This document shows positions 60,301 to 64,000 of a stretch of DNA of 64,000 nt, piece after piece. The notes under the pieces are model-generated. The model worked only from the letters and a program-made list of their open reading frames with translations. It had not been told where the DNA came from and did not search any database. Source of the DNA: Euwallacea fornicatus (lineage: Eukaryota > Arthropoda > Insecta > Coleoptera > Curculionidae); the NCBI RefSeq assembly GCF_040115645.1, contig NC_089555.1:496001-560000 (forward strand), given 5' to 3'. A program made the position numbers and the translations under genes. The first letter of the stretch is position 1. The number at the start of each line of letters is the position of its first letter.

Positions 60301-60454
60301 GCCGGTTTTAGTTCCATAACGAACCCGAATCGACGTAGCACCCTCAAACTTTAGATATAAGCTTTTTAAGGTTAGGTCTTCGCAACAAAGGTATTTTTTT
60401 TTACGAAAAATCGTCATTTGTGTGTCAGATCGGATATTTCCGGAACTACCCTCG

Positions 60455-62311
60455 TAGGCGGGACCAGGAGGGCGCTCTACAGGGCACTTCAGGTGCGGTG
60501 CAGAACCTCCTCAATCTGACTTTGGTTTTTCGCACCGAGTTCCCGAGGGCACCATTGTCTTCGCACGCGCGGGAGGGGGCGAAAAAAAAACGGGCAAACC
60601 TCGGGCGGCAATGCCGAAACGGCATGACCCAGTTCTGCTTAACATTCCCAACATCCACATACGTTCGACGCGTGGCCCCATCCTGAATATGGGAGTATAT
60701 GAAGAAACTTAATTACGAGGTCTGCGATAGAAATTAGAGCCGGAGAGTGGGAGTGAGGCTTCAAGAGCAGCTTGCCGGGAACAATGACTTTGATTTCCAG
60801 AGTAATAATGCCAACAGAATTTGCCATACGACCTGTCGGAATAATACAACCTCGAACCTCGACTACGTATACGTATTAAGCCGGCATTTAATTTGATTTC
60901 GAGAATTTCTCAGCTCGAACAATTTGATTTTCCGGATAAAGGACGTTGTTTGCGGGTAGTTGCTGCAGATGGAACGCTGCTGAATGTGGAATAATCAAAG
61001 TTACGACTGCTGCGTGCTAGTTGATTGCCAAAGTTGGATGGAAGTTCAAAATCAATCAGCTGCTTCGGGGAAAAAAAGAAAAAAAAAAAAAAGGCCCACC
61101 GACCATTATTCTCCCTTAAAGACGTGCAAGAAACGGGCTTATTCTCATGATTAACGATTGAATGCACTTTGGAAAAGCGGGGCGAAAACGTGGAAATTCT
61201 TTTCTGTCAATGAAAATCGTAAAAAACGTCGGCTTTGTGGACCCGAATAGTGGGCATTTGTCAAGCCAGTCAATAGACACGGCACCAGGGGTAATGTATT
61301 GTGATTCCCATTAGGGTGAGCTTTGTAAACACTCGAGATTCATTGAGGCTGTTTTGGAGTTTCCCATTCTCCAAAAACTAGCGATTTATTTGAGCAGTCT
61401 GCATCGGAGAGAAACTAGACCTTAACGTTTTCCGATACAAAAAAGGGCAGGCAGCACAAGCGTAACATAATTACGCCTATATTTGTATCAATATTCAACC
61501 GTTAGGATGATTGAAAATGCGCATACAAAAACGGGATCCGAATCCCATATCCGTTTTATATAAACTAGGGATAAACTATTCTGACTATTTCTGAAAGGCA
61601 AGACGTGTATGTATTATTTATGTGGCAGCATTATCAAAGAAAAACCCAAAGAGAGAATATTAAACAAACACAACCACAAATTACAGAATATGATACGACG
61701 GAATGCTATTCGCGAAGAATCCTTACGATTTCTTCCATATAAGAGAGAGAGCTGAACCCGCGCAAAAAGAAGACCGTGCGTATGGCGAACGGGCATTGTT
61801 TGCTTCACACACCTTTTCCATTATCTAAAGAATTCCGACATGGTCTTTTACATGGAAAAAACGCCGCGGATGGGAGAGAGACAAATATCTAACAAGATGT
61901 AAGGGGAAGGTATGCTGTTCGCAGTACGTAACGCATAGCTCAGCGGGACGCAAGAACACGCGGAGTACCAGCTCAGGTTTGTCAATTGTCACCCGGTTCG
62001 TGTTCCTGCGACCGCCTGTCTGATTACGAGGTTCTATATCACCGGGACGCTGCTACGTCATTGGTTCACCTGCGCGGTACGAGGACACTGCGGAGATTCG
62101 ATTACTTTGCCAACGCCAGCTATTGTTCTATGTCGACTCGCTTGGATCCTGCGGATGCCCCCCGTGTGCCTTCGGATCAGTAAGAGATTCGAGGTTGAGT
62201 TGAGCAAGGGTGGAACCAGGAGAGGGCTCCCCACTTTCGGGGCCGCTCGCTTTGCCACGTCCCGCACAGTCACATGCTTTTTGGTTTTTGGCCCCGTTGA
62301 ATGAAAACATA
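60455..62311. other. Unassigned stretch
   Basis: No gene recognised. GC-rich short frames lie at 60,450-60,680 and 61,990-62,300 on both strands. An A-rich run is listed separately. Confidence 0.4.
61071..61092. repeat. A-rich run
   Basis: Twenty-one A with one G. No retroelement was recognised on either side, so I do not call it a retroposon tail. Confidence 0.85.
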
Positions 62312-62679
62312 CAGGGCGACCCATACGCGCGGAACAACGTTTATATCTTTTGAATTACTGGCGACAGAAGAATGAGCCTTTAAGCACAAGCTTTGGAACT
62401 AATTCTTTCGCATTTAATGGGGACCTTGAGGTTTTTGCACATTTCATAGTCCCGCACTTGGAATGTCCAGTTTTTTTCCCAAATTGCAACCTGTTACTTT
62501 CCGTCGAAAGGGCGCGCCACTGCGCAGAAGTGTTGGGGGTTGCGCTAGGAAAATTTTGAAATAAAACGCAGCAATGTTGGCAACGATAGAAATCATTATT
62601 TCACGTGCGCCTATGGCTTCATTTTTTACCGGTCATTGAAAAATTGTTCATCGATAACGAGCAGTTAAAGTGGAACAAA

Positions 62680-63740
62680 ATGGTGCGTTTAACCGCAAAA
62701 GAACGTGTCGACATTTTAATAGCGGTCAGTTTTGGAGATAGAAAAAGAGCCCAACAGGAAATGTGCGAGCTTTCGAATGATGGTCATGCCAACCGAGCTC
62801 CTATTGCCCAATGTGTCCAGGGTGTTGAAGAAATCCAGGGAGACGGGCAGGATTGGGGGCAAAGCCAAGGCAGGTCGATCAAAATTAGTAACTGATGGTG
62901 ATAAAACTTTAGAATTTCTATTGGAAGTTCAAAACGGCCCAACAGCATCTACTAGAGAAATGGAAAGGGATCGTAACGTCTCTCAGACTTCAGTTTGTAG
63001 GCTCTCAAAACTGGAGAAATTGCATCCCTACAAAGTACACGTGTTCTAAGAACTTTCCGACGCCAGTTTTGACAGAAGGTGACAGTTCTGCCAAACTATG
63101 AGTAATTCGTGTCAAACTATGAGTAATTCGCGTCAAAAACCCCACATTTTTTCGCCGAAATTTTGTTTTCTGATGAAGTAATTTTCACTTTAAATGGATC
63201 AGTCAATGGACATAAAGGGCGTAAAGGAACTCTTACTGGATGACACAAAATCAGATGAAACGTCCCCAAAAAATGAACGTTTGGGCAGGCACTCTTGGTG
63301 ACGTCATAATCGGACCATTTTTCTTAAAAGAAATTTCAACAGCGGAGCGGTATTTAAATCTATTGATCCAGAACGTTATTCCTGCAGGAGAGGCCTCTCA
63401 TCCAAATCGAAATGATGTTTGGTTTGAACTAGATGGGGCTAGGCCCCACCATGAATTAGGAGCGAGGAATTATTTAAACGATGCGTTCCTTAATAGATGG
63501 ACTGGAAAGAGAGGAGCAGCGGAATGGCCGGCGCGATCACCTGACTTAACCCCCTGCGATTTTTTTATGGGGCCACGTAAAAAACAAAGTGTATAAGGGT
63601 AGACCTAACAATTTAAAGACCTAAAGTATAAAATTCGGTCCGTCCCACAGCACGGCTGCATGGAAAAAACTACGAAAAGGTTGCTAAAAATTCAAAGAAA
63701 ATTCGAAGACAGTCATCAACACCGGACCATTTAAATCTCT
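62680..63740 (+). pseudogene. DD41D transposase (IS630-Tc1-mariner), near full length, inactivated
   Basis: ATG at 62680 opens MVRLTAKERVDILIAVSFGD, a typical start. After a frameshift: PNVSRVLKKSRETGRIGGKA, KAGRSKLVTDGDKTLEFLLE, STREMERDRNVSQTSVCRL and KLEKLHPYKVHVF (two HTH motifs with linker), then a TAA replacing a sense codon. FSDEVIFTLNGSVN holds the first catalytic D (63172-63174); MNVWAGTLGDVIIGPFFLKE follows, then WFELDGARPHH (second D, 63432-63434) and WPARSPDLTPCDFF (third D, 63558-63560). Forty-one residues separate the last two: DD41D. One base is then lost and FLWGHVKNKVYKGRPNNLK resumes. A 21 bp tandem duplication lies before the first D. The triad is intact, but frameshifts and stops kill the gene. 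Confidence 0.9.
63092..63133 (+). repeat. 21 bp tandem duplication inside transposase H
   Basis: CAAACTATGAGTAATTCG plus TGT, then CAAACTATGAGTAATTCG plus CGT. The unit is 7 codons, so it adds residues without shifting frame. It lies about 40 bp before the first catalytic aspartate. Confidence 0.9.
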
Positions 63741-63745
63741 TTTTT

Positions 63746-64000
63746 TTTCAAATTAAAGAACCGGGCATTCTTCCAACACAAAAAAGTCTCAATTTAATGA
63801 GAGAACATCACTGTCACCATGAATTTTCAATTAGATTAAGCGTCTGCTGTGAGATTTTCGGAGACAAGATTTTGAGATCAGTCGAGCTCCGGGCCAAACT
63901 TAATTGGAAACGGCACTCGACCTTTTTAAAAAGCGACTTACCTCTAGTTATGCGGAAGGTCCCCCAGCCTTGAGACAGCCTTTTCGATTTGTGCAAGGTG
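63746..64000. other. Unassigned end of window
   Basis: A poly-T run at about 63,739-63,750 is followed by sequence with no recognised gene or element end. Confidence 0.4.

Larger units (their letters stand above)
58961..60454 (-). mobile_element. Mariner family 2, copy 2: deleted and split by element B
   Basis: The left end is CGAGGATAGTCCCACTAGTA. The right end, reverse-complemented, is TA then CGAGGGTAGTTCCGGAAATA; both match the ends of the 37,504 mariner. On the right, reverse-complemented GACCTAACCTTAAAAAGCTT then CTAAAGTTTGAGGGTG matches that copy's 5' untranslated region. Between them lies element B (59,088-60,138). Without B this mariner is only about 443 bp: its 5' region is joined directly to the last part of the transposase, so most of the coding sequence was already deleted. 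Confidence 0.8.
62312..63745 (+). mobile_element. DD41D transposon H, best-preserved copy (left end present, right end missing)
   Basis: The left end is TA then CAGGGCGACCCATACGCGCG, followed by GAACAACGTTTATATC. A nearly complete transposase region follows on the plus strand. I searched to the end of the window for the reverse complement of the left end and did not find it, so the element is truncated near 63,745 or its right repeat is unrecognisable. Confidence 0.75.

Overview
The window looks like arthropod, most likely insect, nuclear DNA. Codon use is eukaryotic, there are no operons or bacterial ribosome binding sites, and simple repeats such as (AAAT)n and (CG)n(TG)n occur. The only coding sequence I can recognise is decayed transposase of the IS630-Tc1-mariner superfamily. 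I found no host protein exon, tRNA, rRNA, snRNA, LTR retrotransposon or LINE that I could support. I read the window as a gene-poor intergenic or long-intron region filled with old DNA transposons.

Layout. 1-10 kb is mostly unassigned, with two small TIR-bounded relics (5.5 and 7.6 kb), a Tc1 C-terminal scrap (8.4 kb) and a possible transposase tail (9.4 kb). 10-22 kb holds three DD41D-type transposase relics (10.5, 12.8 and 20.7 kb), a non-autonomous terminal piece (11.7 kb) and an old tandem duplication (15.7-16.1 kb). 22.5-24.3 kb is GC-rich with a repeated stem-loop motif. 26.3-27.3 kb is a mariner relic. 28.8-29.3 kb is a short DD41D-type relic with good inverted repeats. 30.6-34.6 kb carries three different Tc1-like relics. 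33.4-37.2 kb is crowded with non-autonomous elements. 37.5-38.6 kb is a second mariner family with both terminal repeats. 40.6-41.3 kb is an element with a different terminal repeat. 46.9-48.5 kb holds a three-unit tandem array followed by an inverted pair of one ~300 bp element. 59-60.5 kb is a nest: a deleted mariner, sister to the 37.5 kb copy, is split by a DD41D element whose catalytic core is itself duplicated. 62.3-63.7 kb holds the best-preserved transposase, with a countable DD41D triad.

How the parts relate. Many elements of different sequence share the same outer signature: a TA target site followed by CAGGGTG or a near variant, and the mirror image CACCCTG-TA. This marks Tc1/mariner-type cut-and-paste insertion. 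Most copies have frameshifts, in-frame stops or missing catalytic residues, so none in this window should make active transposase. The long stretches between them contain only chance-length ORFs.
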